Source: Cobetia sp. cqz5-12 (GTDB lineage Bacteria; Pseudomonadota; Gammaproteobacteria; Pseudomonadales; Halomonadaceae). Taken from it: a stretch of 64,000 nucleotides of DNA. The stretch spans positions 3,767,638 through 3,831,637 of the forward strand of contig NZ_CP044522.1 of NCBI RefSeq assembly GCF_016495405.1. Direction: 5' to 3'. Below the pieces are notes generated by a model that searched no databases, had not been told where the DNA came from, and saw only the letters and a list, made by a program, of their open reading frames with translations. Below, in pieces: positions 37,360 through 46,674 of the stretch. A program made the translations under genes and the position numbers. Every line of letters begins with the position of its first letter. Within the stretch, counting starts at the first letter, position 1.

Positions 37360-38094
37360 TCACTCTGCTGCGTCTTCTTCAGAAGCAGTTTCGACGAACT
37401 CACCGGCCAGCTCTTCTTCCTTGTTCTTGCCACAGGCGCCTGCAATTGCCTGGACATAGATCTGGATGGCGCGGATGGAGTCATCGTTACCCGGGATGAC
37501 GTAGTCCACGCCGTCCGGGTTGGAGTTGGTATCGACGACGCCGATGACCGGGATACCCAGCTTGTTGGCTTCGTTGATCGCGATGCGCTCGTGGTCAACG
37601 TCGATCACGAACATTGCGTCCGGCAGGCCGCCCATGTCCTTGATACCGCCGATGGAACGCTCGAGCTTCTCCTGCTCACGAGTGGCCATCAGGACTTCTT
37701 TCTTGGTCAGCTTCGCGAAGGTACCGTCTTCATGCATCTGCTCGATTTCACGCAGGCGCTTGATGGACTGACGGATGGTCTTGAAGTTGGTCAGCATGCC
37801 GCCCAACCAGCGATGGTTGACGTACGGCTGACCCGCCTTGCGAGCTTCTTCCTTGATGATCTTGCCGGCAGCGCGCTTGGTGCCCACGAACATGATCTTG
37901 TTGCCATTGGCAGCCATCTTCTCGACCACTGACACGGCTTCGTTCAGCGCCGGCAGGGTGTGCTCGAGGTTGATGATGTGGATCTTGTTGCGAGCGCCGA
38001 AGATGAACTTGGACATCTTCGGGTTCCAGTACTTGGTCTGGTGACCGAAGTGTGCGCCTGCCTTGAGCAGATCGCGCATGTTGACTTGCGCCAT
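37360..38094 (-). CDS. rpsB: 30S ribosomal protein S2
   Basis: S2 is a late-assembling protein of the small subunit. The 244-residue product has [56 protein letters not shown] and [14 protein letters not shown] segments (here [17 protein letters not shown]). The C-terminal tail is acidic. It is the first gene of the long minus-strand cluster, with a promoter at 38281-38309 and a leader of about 180 bases in which autogenous control by S2 is known in related bacteria. Confidence 0.97.
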   Translation of the reverse strand: MAQVNMRDLLKAGAHFGHQTKYWNPKMSKFIFGARNKIHIINLEHTLPALNEAVSVVEKMAANGNKIMFVGTKRAAGKIIKEEARKAGQPYVNHRWLGGMLTNFKTIRQSIKRLREIEQMHEDGTFAKLTKKEVLMATREQEKLERSIGGIKDMGGLPDAMFVIDVDHERIAINEANKLGIPVIGVVDTNSNPDGVDYVIPGNDDSIRAIQIYVQAIAGACGKNKEEELAGEFVETASEEDAAE

Positions 38095-38280
38095 GTGAAT
38101 ATCTCCTGGATATCGGGTTGGGCCTCCACGTCCCCCATGGATCCGACCGCTTGCGCGGCACCCGGGACCATGTGACGGAACGTGTGTGGATTGGGGTTAT
38201 GTACGTCAGTCCTTCAATCTCGCCTCGGCCAGGCGCCCGGAGGTAGCCGATCGAGGAGAATTTGCAGGAAAGCGCGCGGC

Positions 38281-38309
38281 TTTATACCATAGCTCGACCA
38301 CGATATGAA
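38281..38309 (-). promoter_or_regulatory. rpsB promoter
   Basis: On the minus strand TTCATA (38304-38309), a 17-base spacer ending in TGG, and TATAAA (38281-38286) form an extended -10 sigma-70 promoter. The transcript would begin about 180 bases before rpsB, leaving room for an S2-binding leader. The divergent map gene starts 100 bases away on the other strand. Confidence 0.7.
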
Positions 38310-38409
38310 GTCGCCACTGCCCGACGCGGCATGCGATGCGTCGCGCCATTCCCCCGTCACGCGCGGCCTGGCGGCGTTTCATCCCTCTTATCTCCTGCCT
38401 CGAGTCCTC

Positions 38410-39201
38410 ATGAACATTCCCATCAAGACAGCTGAAGAAATCGACAAGATGCGCGTCGCCGGCCGTCTGGCGGCTGAAGTGCTGGAGCTGCTCGACGAGC
38501 ATGTCCGTCCCGGCGTCACCACGGGCGAGCTCAACCGCATCGCGCACCATCACATCACCGAAGTTCAGGGCTGCATTCCGGCGCCGCTCAACTACCACGG
38601 CTTCCCGAAATCGATCTGCACCTCGATCAATCACGTGGTCTGTCACGGCATCCCCGATGACAACAAGAAGCTAAAGAAAGGCGACATCCTCAACATCGAC
38701 ATCACCGTGATCAAGGACGGCTATCACGGCGACACCTCGAAGATGTATATCGTCGGCGAGCCGAGCATCCAGGCCGAGCGTCTGTGCCGCGTCACCCAGG
38801 AATGCCTCTATAAAGGCATCGAGCTGGTACGTCCGGGCGTACGCCTGTCAGAAATCGGTCGCGCGATCCAGAAGCATGCCGAAGCGGCAGGCTACAGTGT
38901 CGTGCGTGACTTCTGCGGCCACGGCATCGGCGCCGGCTTCCATGAAGACCCGCAGGTGCTGCACTATGACGGCTACGAAGCCCGTGCCGACGCCGAGCTT
39001 CTGGAAGGCATGTGCCTGACCATCGAGCCGATGGTCAATGTCGGTGGCTACAAGGTGAAGGTCCTCAAGGACGACTGGACGGCCGTCACCAAGGACAAGA
39101 GCCTCTCGGCCCAGTGGGAGCACACCCTGCTGGTCACCGCCACCGGCGTCGAGGTACTGACACGTCGCACGGAAGAGGACCTCTCCTTCCTCGAGGGTTG
39201 A
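38410..39201 (+). CDS. map: Methionine aminopeptidase, type I
   Basis: Map removes the initiator methionine from nascent proteins. The 263-residue product starts MNIPIKTAEEIDKMRVAGRL; the upstream 35 codons of open frame are outside the family. All five metal ligands are in place: two Asp in NIDITVIKDGYHGDTSKM, His in HGIGAGFHEDP, Glu in TIEPMV and Glu in QWEHT. It is divergent from rpsB, a common arrangement, and glnD starts five bases after its stop. Confidence 0.97.
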   Translation: MNIPIKTAEEIDKMRVAGRLAAEVLELLDEHVRPGVTTGELNRIAHHHITEVQGCIPAPLNYHGFPKSICTSINHVVCHGIPDDNKKLKKGDILNIDITVIKDGYHGDTSKMYIVGEPSIQAERLCRVTQECLYKGIELVRPGVRLSEIGRAIQKHAEAAGYSVVRDFCGHGIGAGFHEDPQVLHYDGYEARADAELLEGMCLTIEPMVNVGGYKVKVLKDDWTAVTKDKSLSAQWEHTLLVTATGVEVLTRRTEEDLSFLEG

Positions 39202-39206
39202 TCAAG

Positions 39207-41918
39207 ATGCTCCTGCACCACTATCACTTCGTCGAGCGTGAAGCGCTCTACGATGCCGTCACCTTCGACGGCGAGCTGGCCACGACGAAGACCCCCATCC
39301 CACTATTCAAGCGGGCTCTGGCACAGGTACAGGAGCGTCTCGAGGCTCGCTTCAAGGCGGGCGCCGACATCCGCGACCTCATCCATGGTCGTGCCCGCGC
39401 CATCGATCGCCTGCTGGCCATCGCCTGGCAGCGTCAGACCTGGCCGGATGACGGCATCGCCCTGCTCGCCGTGGGCGGCTACGGCCGCGGCGAGCTGCAC
39501 CCGCATTCCGACATCGACCTGCTGCTGTTGCTGGAGCAGGACGACGACACGCCCTACCGTGAGGCGCTGTCCGACTTCATCACCTTCCTGTGGGACATCG
39601 GTCTCGAGATCGGCCAGTCCGTGCGCTCGCTGAGTGACTGCGAGCGTGAGGCACGCGCCGATGTCACCGTCATCACCAACCTGCTGGAATCCCGCGTCAT
39701 CGCCGGCCCGCAGCGGCTGCGCGAGGCCATGCGTGAACGTCTGGCCACCGACCGTCTGTGGCCGGCCGAAGCCTTCTTCGAGGCCAAGTGGCAGGAGCAG
39801 ATCGCCCGTCACCACAAGTTCGCCAACACCGAATATCACCTCGAACCCAACATCAAGTCATCGCCCGGCGGCCTGCGCGACATCCAGATGATCGGCTGGG
39901 TCGCCAAGCGTCACTTCGGGGTCGAGCGCTATGACAACCTGGTCGCGCTGGGTTTCATGAATGATGCCGAACTGCGCATTCTCAGCCAGGGCCAGGCCTT
40001 CCTGTGGCAGGTACGCTTCGCGCTGCACATGCTGGCCGGGCGCGCCGAGGACCGTCTACTGTTCGACCACCAGCGCACCATCGCCGAGCTGTTCGGCTTC
40101 CGCGACACGCCCGAACATCTGGCGGTCGAGCAGTTCATGAAGCGCTACTACCGCCACGTCACCGCCCTGGCGGGCCTCAACGACATGCTGCTGCAGCACT
40201 TCGACGAGGCCATCCTGCGCCACGATGAGCCGGTCAACATCGTGCCGCTCAATCCGCGCTTCGAGATCCGCAGCGGCTACATCAGCCTGCGCGAGGAAGG
40301 CGTGTTCCGCCGCCGTCCCGCCGCGTTGCTGGAGCTGTTCCTGCTGATGGCGCAGCACCCCGAGATCGAGGGCGTGCGCGCCGATACCATCCGCGCGCTG
40401 CGTGATCATCGCCACCAGATCGACGACGCCTTCCGCGACGACGTACGCCACCAGAGCCTGTTCATGGAGCTGATGCGCTGTGGCGGCAACGTGCCCCGCG
40501 TACTCAAGCGCATGGCGCGCTACGGCATTCTCGGCAAGTATCTGCCGGCCTTCGGGCGTGCCGTGGGACTGATGCAGCATGACCTCTTCCACGTCTACAC
40601 CGTCGATGCGCATACCCTGCGCCTGCTCAAGGTCGCCCAGGAATTCCGCGCCCCCGATGCCGAGGAGGAATTCCCGGTCGCCGCGACCCTGATCCGCGAG
40701 CTGCCCAAGCTGGAGCTGCTGTGGATCGCCGGGCTCTATCACGACATCGGCAAGGGCCGTGGCGGTGACCACTCCGAGATCGGTGCCGTGGAAGTCGAGG
40801 ACTTCGCGCGCCGTCATGACCTCAGCCCGCGCGACACCCGCACCCTGAGCTGGCTGGTGCGCCACCACCTGCTGATGTCGATGACCGCCCAGAAGCAGGA
40901 CATCGCCGACCCCGAGATCATCACCCGCTTCGCCGAGATCGTCGGCGACGAGACGCACCTCGATTACCTCTACGTACTGACGGTGGCCGACATCAACGCC
41001 ACCAACCCGTCGCTATGGAACGGCTGGCGTGCGGCCTTGCTGCGCCAGCTGCACATGGAGACACGCCGGGCGCTGCGTCGTGGCCTCGAGCATCCGCCGG
41101 AGCGCCATGAGTGGATCACCGAGACCCGTGAGGAGGCGCTGTCCCTGCTGGCTGGCATGGGCACTACCCGCACTGACGCCGAGGCGCTGTGGGCCAGCCT
41201 CGGCGACGACTACTTCGTGCGCTACGCGCCCAGCGAGGTGGCCTGGCACACCCAGGGCATCCTCGCGCGCCAGGCGGCACCGCAGCTCGACGAGCATGGC
41301 GAGCCGCTGCCGCTGGTGCTGACCAGCGCGCCCACCGAGGAGATGACCGAAGGCGGCACCAAGGTCTTCATCCACACGCGTTCGGTGGACAACCTGTTCG
41401 CGGCCACCGCCGCGGCGCTGGAGCAGCTGGGGCTCTCGATCCACGATGCGCGCATCGCCACCTCCAGTCACAACTGGACGCTCAACACCTTCATCCTGCT
41501 CGACGATGACGGCGAGCCGATCCGCGACGCCGCACGCCTGGCCGATATCCGCACCCATCTGGTCGAGGAGCTGGATGACCCGGATGACTACTCGGTGATC
41601 GTCAATCGCCACACGCCGCGCCAGCTCAAGCACTTCCGCATCGCGCCGCGCATCACGCTGAGTCAGGACTACACCAACGGCCGCAGCGTGCTGGAGGTGA
41701 TCGCCTCGGACCGCCCGGGCCTGCTGGCGCGCATCGGCCGCGTGTTCATGGAGCACGAGATCGCCATCGATGCCGCCAAGATCGCCACCCTCGGCGAGCG
41801 CGTCGAGGATATCTTCTTCATCACCGACCGCGCCGGCGAGCCCATCACCGATCCCGAGCGCCAGACACGCCTGCGTGACGCCCTGACCGAAGTCCTCGAG
41901 GTCGGCGAGCGCGGCTGA
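39207..41918 (+). CDS. glnD: Bifunctional uridylyltransferase/uridylyl-removing enzyme
   Basis: GlnD senses glutamine and adds or removes UMP on PII proteins, governing nitrogen assimilation. The 903-residue protein has the nucleotidyltransferase motif VGGYGRGELHPHSDIDLLLL, then the HD hydrolase motif LYHDIGKGRGGDHSEIG. Two C-terminal ACT domains follow (TRSVDNLFAATAAALEQLGL and VIASDRPGLLARIGRVFMEH) that bind glutamine. ATG 39207 is preferred; the longer open frame runs antisense-free through map in another frame and is not real. It is followed by a hairpin that overlaps the dapC promoter. Confidence 0.97.
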   Translation: MLLHHYHFVEREALYDAVTFDGELATTKTPIPLFKRALAQVQERLEARFKAGADIRDLIHGRARAIDRLLAIAWQRQTWPDDGIALLAVGGYGRGELHPHSDIDLLLLLEQDDDTPYREALSDFITFLWDIGLEIGQSVRSLSDCEREARADVTVITNLLESRVIAGPQRLREAMRERLATDRLWPAEAFFEAKWQEQIARHHKFANTEYHLEPNIKSSPGGLRDIQMIGWVAKRHFGVERYDNLVALGFMNDAELRILSQGQAFLWQVRFALHMLAGRAEDRLLFDHQRTIAELFGFRDTPEHLAVEQFMKRYYRHVTALAGLNDMLLQHFDEAILRHDEPVNIVPLNPRFEIRSGYISLREEGVFRRRPAALLELFLLMAQHPEIEGVRADTIRALRDHRHQIDDAFRDDVRHQSLFMELMRCGGNVPRVLKRMARYGILGKYLPAFGRAVGLMQHDLFHVYTVDAHTLRLLKVAQEFRAPDAEEEFPVAATLIRELPKLELLWIAGLYHDIGKGRGGDHSEIGAVEVEDFARRHDLSPRDTRTLSWLVRHHLLMSMTAQKQDIADPEIITRFAEIVGDETHLDYLYVLTVADINATNPSLWNGWRAALLRQLHMETRRALRRGLEHPPERHEWITETREEALSLLAGMGTTRTDAEALWASLGDDYFVRYAPSEVAWHTQGILARQAAPQLDEHGEPLPLVLTSAPTEEMTEGGTKVFIHTRSVDNLFAATAAALEQLGLSIHDARIATSSHNWTLNTFILLDDDGEPIRDAARLADIRTHLVEELDDPDDYSVIVNRHTPRQLKHFRIAPRITLSQDYTNGRSVLEVIASDRPGLLARIGRVFMEHEIAIDAAKIATLGERVEDIFFITDRAGEPITDPERQTRLRDALTEVLEVGERG

Positions 41919-41957
41919 GGCGCGTGACGGCACGTGACGAGAGTACAGAGGGAAAGC

Positions 41958-41994
41958 GCCGGCCGGCACCCCGCGATTGAGGGGACCGGCCGGC
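41958..41994 (+). terminator. Terminator hairpin of glnD
   Basis: GCCGGCCGG...CCGGCCGGC with an inner CCCC/GGGG pair starts 40 bases after glnD. It is followed by TTCCCTATAAT, only moderately T-rich. It physically overlaps the -35 element of the next promoter. Confidence 0.55.
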
Positions 41995-42005
41995 TTCCCT
42001 ATAAT
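41977..42005 (+). promoter_or_regulatory. dapC promoter overlapping the glnD terminator
   Basis: TTGAGG (41977-41982), a 17-base spacer and a perfect TATAAT (42000-42005) form a sigma-70 promoter. The -35 and most of the spacer lie inside the glnD hairpin. The dapC start is about 100 bases downstream. Confidence 0.7.
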
Positions 42006-42103
42006 CGCGAGTCGACCTGCATGGCAGTCCGGCGACTCGCGGACGCCTTCCTCCCTGCTCGGCCGGCAGCCTGGCTGCCACGGCCATCACCCATGGAACG
42101 TGC

Positions 42104-43303
42104 ATGAACCCGGATCTCGACCAGCTCAAGCCCTACCCGTTTGAAACCCTGGCCAAGCTGCGCGAGGGCGTCGTGCCCAATCCCGCTCTGGACCCGATTG
42201 CACTGACCATCGGCGAGCCGCGTCACGCGCCGCCCGAGTTCGTGCTCGACACCCTGCGCGAGCACATCATGGGCGTGGCCAAGTATCCCGCCACCGGCGG
42301 TCTGGGGGAATTGCGCCAGGCGATTGCCGACTGGCTCGCGAAGCGCTTCTTGCTCAACGCCACGCCGGATATCGACCAGCAGGTCCTGCCGGTCACCGGC
42401 ACCCGCGAGGCACTGTTCGCCTACATCCAGGCCTCGCTGGACAGCAGCCGTCCGGCGCGCGTGCTGGTGCCGAACCCCTTCTATCAGATCTACGAAGGCG
42501 CGACGCTGCTGGCCGGCGGTGAGGTCACCTACCTGCCCTGCCCTGCCGAGAATGGCTTCCGCCCCGACTACGCCGCGGTGCCGGCCGAGGTGTGGCGTGA
42601 TACCCAGATCGTCTTCGTCTGCTCGCCGGGCAATCCCACCGGCGCCGTGACACCGCTGGCCGATTTCCAGCAGCTGATTCGCCTCGCCGACGAGCACGAT
42701 TTCCTGATCGCCTCCGATGAGTGCTACTCGGAGCTGTATCTCGACGAAGCCACACCGCCGCCGGGACTGCTGCAAGCCTGTGCCGCCATGGGCCGCGATG
42801 ACTATGCGCGCTGCGTGGTCTTCCACTCGCTGTCCAAGCGCTCCAACCTGCCGGGCCTGCGCTCAGGCTTCGTGGCCGGCGATGGCGAGGTGATCCGCCG
42901 CTTCCGTCACTACCGCACCTATCACGGCTGCGCGATGCCGCTGCATCACCAGTACGCTTCCATCGCTGCCTGGAATGATGAAACCCACGTGCTGGCCAAT
43001 CGCGATGCCTACCGCGAGAAGTTTGCCGCCGTGACCGAGATCCTCGCACCGGTGATGGACTTCCCGACTCCGGAAGCCAGCTTCTATCTCTACCCGGCCG
43101 TGCCGGGCGGGGACGACGCCGCCTTCACCCGCGAGCTGCTGCGTGAAGAGGCGGTCGGCGTGCTGCCGGCAAGCTACATGGCGCGCGAGGTGGACGGCGT
43201 GAATCCGGGTGCCGGACGCATTCGTCTGGCACTGGTGGCCGAACTGGAACAGACCGTCGAAGCCGCCCGGCGCCTGCGTCGCTTCGTCGAACGCCTGCGC
43301 TGA
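42104..43303 (+). CDS. dapC: Succinyldiaminopimelate transaminase
   Basis: DapC converts N-succinyl-2-amino-6-ketopimelate to N-succinyl-LL-diaminopimelate in lysine and peptidoglycan synthesis. The 399-residue fold-type I PLP enzyme starts MNPDLDQLKPYPFETLAKLR and has CSPGNPTGAV, SDECYSELYLDE and the PLP lysine in HSLSKRSNLPGLRSGF. Its position before dapD separates it from generic aspartate aminotransferases. First gene of the dapC-(ArsC-like)-dapD-dapE group. Confidence 0.93.
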   Translation: MNPDLDQLKPYPFETLAKLREGVVPNPALDPIALTIGEPRHAPPEFVLDTLREHIMGVAKYPATGGLGELRQAIADWLAKRFLLNATPDIDQQVLPVTGTREALFAYIQASLDSSRPARVLVPNPFYQIYEGATLLAGGEVTYLPCPAENGFRPDYAAVPAEVWRDTQIVFVCSPGNPTGAVTPLADFQQLIRLADEHDFLIASDECYSELYLDEATPPPGLLQACAAMGRDDYARCVVFHSLSKRSNLPGLRSGFVAGDGEVIRRFRHYRTYHGCAMPLHHQYASIAAWNDETHVLANRDAYREKFAAVTEILAPVMDFPTPEASFYLYPAVPGGDDAAFTRELLREEAVGVLPASYMAREVDGVNPGAGRIRLALVAELEQTVEAARRLRRFVERLR

Positions 43304-43387
43304 GCGCCAGGCCCGCACGGGCTGACAGCAACCCAATACTGGATGACAGCCCCGCCCGGCGGGGCGGATTGGCTCAAGGAGACCGCC

Positions 43388-43744
43388 ATGCACGTGCTCT
43401 ACGGCATCAAGACCTGCGATACCTGCCGCAAGGCGCGCCGCGCCCTCAACGACCGGGGCGTGCCCTACCGCTGGCATGACCTGCGCGAGGATGGCCTCTC
43501 CGCCACTCTGCTGGAATCCTGGCTGGAGCAGACCGCCTGGAGCAGCCTGCTCAACAAACGCAGCACCAGCTGGCGCAACCTGAGCGATGAACAACGTGAC
43601 AGCCTCGATGCCAACTCGGCACGTGCACTGATGCTGGAGCACCCGACCCTGATCAAGCGCCCTATCCTCGAACGCCATCCGGCCGAGGACGAGGTGGATC
43701 TGGTGATCGGCTATGACAAGGCGGTCTACGAACCGCAGGACTGA
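43388..43744 (+). CDS. Spx/ArsC-like (YffB-type) thioredoxin-fold protein
   Basis: The 118-residue product, MHVLYGIKTCDTCRKARRAL onward, is a thioredoxin-fold member of the ArsC/Spx family. It has the CDTC redox pair near residue 10 and the RPIL/ERH region (LIKRPILERHPA). AAGGAG lies about six bases before ATG 43388; the longer frame from 43343 lacks similarity. A homologue lies between dapC and dapD in Pseudomonas and beside dapE in E. coli, but its function is not settled. The presence of CxxC suggests thiol chemistry rather than arsenate reduction. Confidence 0.88.
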   Translation: MHVLYGIKTCDTCRKARRALNDRGVPYRWHDLREDGLSATLLESWLEQTAWSSLLNKRSTSWRNLSDEQRDSLDANSARALMLEHPTLIKRPILERHPAEDEVDLVIGYDKAVYEPQD

Positions 43745-43784
43745 GTTACCTCTTACACCACTGGACACCCCGGAGATTGACACG

Positions 43785-44810
43785 ATGTTGAGCCTTGCCC
43801 TCGGAATCGGCACCCAGAACACCACCGGCGACTGGCTGGAAGTCTACTATCCTGCCCCGCTGTTCAAGCCGACCGCTGCCGTTGCTGACGCCGCTCGCAA
43901 GGCACTGGACGCACCGGCTGGCACCACCGCCACCAGCTTCCTGCCGGAACACTGCGCCGCCCTGGCCAGCGCCCTGCGCGACGCCGGTGACAGCGCCCAG
44001 GCCGAACTGGCCGAGAGCCTGGCCGCCAGCCAGCGCCCGCTGGTCGCGATGTTCCTCGAGGAAGACGCTGCCCCGCAGAGCGTGCCGGAGGTCTACCTCA
44101 AGCTGCACTTGCTGTCTCACCGCATGGTGCGTCCGCACGGCATCGACCTGACCGGCATGTTCGGTCTGCTCAAGAATGTCGCCTGGACCAGCGAAGGCGC
44201 CATCGACATCGAGGAGCTGCCGGCGCGTCGCCTCAAGGCCCGTCTGGAAGGTCGCACCCTGTCCGTGGACTGCGTCGACAAGTTCCCGAAGATGACCGAC
44301 TACGTGGTGCCGACCGGCATTCGTATCGCCGATACCGCGCGTGTGCGTCTGGGCGCCTACCTGGGCGAAGGCACCACCGTGATGCACGAAGGCTTCTGCA
44401 ACTTCAATGCCGGCACCGAAGGCCCGGGCATGATCGAAGGCCGCATCTCCGCAGGCGTCTTCGTCGGCAAGGGTTCTGATCTGGGCGGCGGTTGCTCCAC
44501 CATGGGCACCCTGTCCGGTGGCGGCAACATCGTCATCAAGGTCGGTGAAGGCTGCCTGATCGGCGCCAATGCCGGTATCGGCATCCCGCTGGGCGATCGC
44601 TGCACCGTGGAAGCTGGCCTCTACATCACCGCCGGCACCAAGGTCATGGTCTTCGACAACGAAGGCCAGGAAGTCGAGACCGTCGCGGCCCGTGAGCTGG
44701 CGAGCCAGGACGACCTGCTGCTGCGTCGCAACTCCGTCACCGGCCGTGTCGAGTGCCGCACCAACAAGAGCGCCATCGCGCTCAATGATGCCCTGCACGC
44801 CCATAACTGA
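43785..44810 (+). CDS. dapD: Tetrahydrodipicolinate N-succinyltransferase (long, Pseudomonas type)
   Basis: DapD succinylates tetrahydrodipicolinate using succinyl-CoA. The 341-residue product is of the longer DapD class (E. coli DapD is 274). The N-terminus is MLSLALGIGTQNTTGDWLEV. The C-terminal half is a left-handed beta helix with GAYLGEGTTVMHEGFCNFNA and GCSTMGTLSGGGNIVIKVGE. CGGAG lies eight bases before ATG 43785, which fits the family start better than the longer frame from 43713 that overlaps the previous gene. Confidence 0.95.
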   Translation: MLSLALGIGTQNTTGDWLEVYYPAPLFKPTAAVADAARKALDAPAGTTATSFLPEHCAALASALRDAGDSAQAELAESLAASQRPLVAMFLEEDAAPQSVPEVYLKLHLLSHRMVRPHGIDLTGMFGLLKNVAWTSEGAIDIEELPARRLKARLEGRTLSVDCVDKFPKMTDYVVPTGIRIADTARVRLGAYLGEGTTVMHEGFCNFNAGTEGPGMIEGRISAGVFVGKGSDLGGGCSTMGTLSGGGNIVIKVGEGCLIGANAGIGIPLGDRCTVEAGLYITAGTKVMVFDNEGQEVETVAARELASQDDLLLRRNSVTGRVECRTNKSAIALNDALHAHN

Positions 44811-44818
44811 GGCGCGTG

Positions 44819-44859
44819 ACGATGGTCTGTCAGGGGCTGCACCTCTGACAGGCCGTCGT
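44819..44859 (+). terminator. Hairpin between dapD and dapE
   Basis: ACGAxGGxCTGTCAG...CTGACAGGCCGTCGT forms a long, slightly bulged stem eight bases after the dapD stop. It ends in GGCATTT, so termination would be partial at best. Confidence 0.45.
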
Positions 44860-44968
44860 GGCATTTCCCGGCTCGGGCAGCAGTGTCCGGGCCGGCGTGA
44901 AGACACTTCGTCTCTCCTCCCGAATTTCGCGCTGTCGCTCCTTGCGATGACGCCTGCAGCGATGGCCC

Positions 44969-46168
44969 ATGATGACTGATTCACACGCACCGCTTCCGCC
45001 ACGCCCCGCCGATCTGTCTCCGACGCTGGAGCTGGCCTTCGATCTCATCTCACGCCCTTCGGTCACACCGGATGATCTGGACTGCCAGGCCCTGATGATC
45101 GACCGTCTCGAGGCACTTGGCTTCACGATCACCCGCCTGCCCTTCGGTGATGTGGAGAATTTCTGGGCAGTACGCGGTCATCATGGTCCGGTGCTGGCCT
45201 TCGCCGGCCACACCGACGTCGTGCCCACCGGCCCGGAAGCCAACTGGCAGTACCCGCCATTCTCACCGTGCATCGATGACGCCGGCTTCCTGTGTGGCCG
45301 CGGTGCCGCCGACATGAAGGGCTCGCTGGCGGCGATGCTGACCGCCACCGAGCGCTTCGTGACCGCCAACCCGGACCACGAAGGCCGCATCGCCTTCCTG
45401 ATCACCTCCGACGAGGAAGGCCCGGCGGTCCACGGCACCCGTGCGGTGGTCGAGTATCTGCGCGAGCATCACGAGCGCCTCGACTACTGCATCGTCGGCG
45501 AGCCGTCCTCCACCGACTACGCCGGTGACGTGATCAAGAATGGCCGTCGCGGCTCGCTGGGTGCGGTCATGCACGTCAAGGGCATCCAGGGCCATGTGGC
45601 CTACCCGCATCTGGCGCGCAACCCGATCCACGATGCCGCCCCGGCGCTGGCCGCCCTGGCCGCCGAGCATTGGGACAACGGCAACGACTTCTTCCCGGCG
45701 ACCAGCTTCCAGATCTCCAACATCCGTGGCGGTACCGGCGCGACCAACGTCATCCCCGGCGAGCTGGAAGTGGTATTCAACTTCCGCTATTCCACCGAGC
45801 TGACCGCCGATGACCTCAAGCGTCGCACCTACGAGATCCTCGAGAAGCACGGGCTGGACGTCGAGATCGAGTGGAACCTGAGCGGCGAGCCCTTCCTGAC
45901 GCCGGAAGGCGCGCTGGTCGATGCCGCCGTGCACGGCGTGGAACGCGCGCTGGGATGCAAGCCGGTGCTGTCCACCTCAGGTGGCACCTCCGATGGTCGC
46001 TTCATCGCCACGCTCGGCACTCAAGTCGTCGAGCTGGGGCCGGTCAATGCGACCATCCACAAGATCGACGAACGCGTCATGGCCAGTGATCTGGACCGAC
46101 TCTCCAGCGCCTACGAGCACATCCTGGAATACCTGTTTGTCCCCGCGACCCGAGAGACCACGGCATGA
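44969..46168 (+). CDS. dapE: Succinyl-diaminopimelate desuccinylase
   Basis: DapE hydrolyses N-succinyl-LL-diaminopimelate to LL-diaminopimelate with two zinc ions. The 399-residue M20 peptidase-fold protein has the metal motifs [23 protein letters not shown] and [12 protein letters not shown], and the C-terminal [13 protein letters not shown] and [12 protein letters not shown]. It is the fourth gene of the dap group. The next gene begins within its stop codon (ATGA). Confidence 0.96.
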   Translation: MMTDSHAPLPPRPADLSPTLELAFDLISRPSVTPDDLDCQALMIDRLEALGFTITRLPFGDVENFWAVRGHHGPVLAFAGHTDVVPTGPEANWQYPPFSPCIDDAGFLCGRGAADMKGSLAAMLTATERFVTANPDHEGRIAFLITSDEEGPAVHGTRAVVEYLREHHERLDYCIVGEPSSTDYAGDVIKNGRRGSLGAVMHVKGIQGHVAYPHLARNPIHDAAPALAALAAEHWDNGNDFFPATSFQISNIRGGTGATNVIPGELEVVFNFRYSTELTADDLKRRTYEILEKHGLDVEIEWNLSGEPFLTPEGALVDAAVHGVERALGCKPVLSTSGGTSDGRFIATLGTQVVELGPVNATIHKIDERVMASDLDRLSSAYEHILEYLFVPATRETTA

Positions 46169-46578
46169 GCGACACCCCGCACAATGACGCCGATGAGCAA
46201 TACCCGGACATCGAGATCTACCTCAAGCCCTTGAGTCTGGAAGCGCTGGGCGCCTGGCTGGGCGAGCAGTTCGGTCAGGTCGTCGTCTTCCAGCCGGCCG
46301 GCAAGCTGCAGCACCGTACACGCCTCACGCGTGATGGCGCCGAGATCGCGGTGCTGGTGGTCGAGAAGGTCGCCGATGGCTTCGCCAGCCTGTGGTTCGA
46401 TAGCGCCAGTACTCCCTGGGCACGCGATGTCGACTGCGCACGCGCCGCCGCCAGGGCCCTGCAGGTCGAGACGCGCTGCTCGCTGGGCAGCTGGCAGCCC
46501 GGTGATGAGCCGGACCGCTTTTTCCGTGTCATGGCCGATGGCAGCGAAGAGGCGTTTACCTGGCCGGACAAGGGCTGA
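46165..46578 (+). CDS. Conserved-looking small protein, function unknown
   Basis: A 137-residue soluble protein that I do not recognise. It overlaps the dapE stop by four bases, so it is translated with dapE. It is acidic (first 20 residues especially), with one [20 protein letters not shown] segment and many Trp/Asp near the C-terminus. No signal peptide, membrane helix or Cys cluster is seen; a single internal Cys pair is spaced widely. Codon usage matches the neighbours and a strong terminator follows, which argues that it is a real gene at the end of the dap operon. Confidence 0.8.
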   Translation: MSDTPHNDADEQYPDIEIYLKPLSLEALGAWLGEQFGQVVVFQPAGKLQHRTRLTRDGAEIAVLVVEKVADGFASLWFDSASTPWARDVDCARAAARALQVETRCSLGSWQPGDEPDRFFRVMADGSEEAFTWPDKG

Positions 46579-46612
46579 GTGACCCGCCTCTTCTGGTGAG
46601 ACAGTCCATGAA

Positions 46613-46652
46613 ACGACAACGCCCCGCAGGCTAGCCTGCGGGGCGTTGTCGT
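46613..46652. terminator. Strong terminator after the dapE operon
   Basis: ACGACAACGCCCCGCAGG pairs fully with CCTGCGGGGCGTTGTCGT around a four-base loop, then CTTTC. It lies between convergent genes and is symmetric, so it can serve both. Confidence 0.8.
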
Positions 46653-46674
46653 CTTTCACTGAGCGAGTCAGCGA

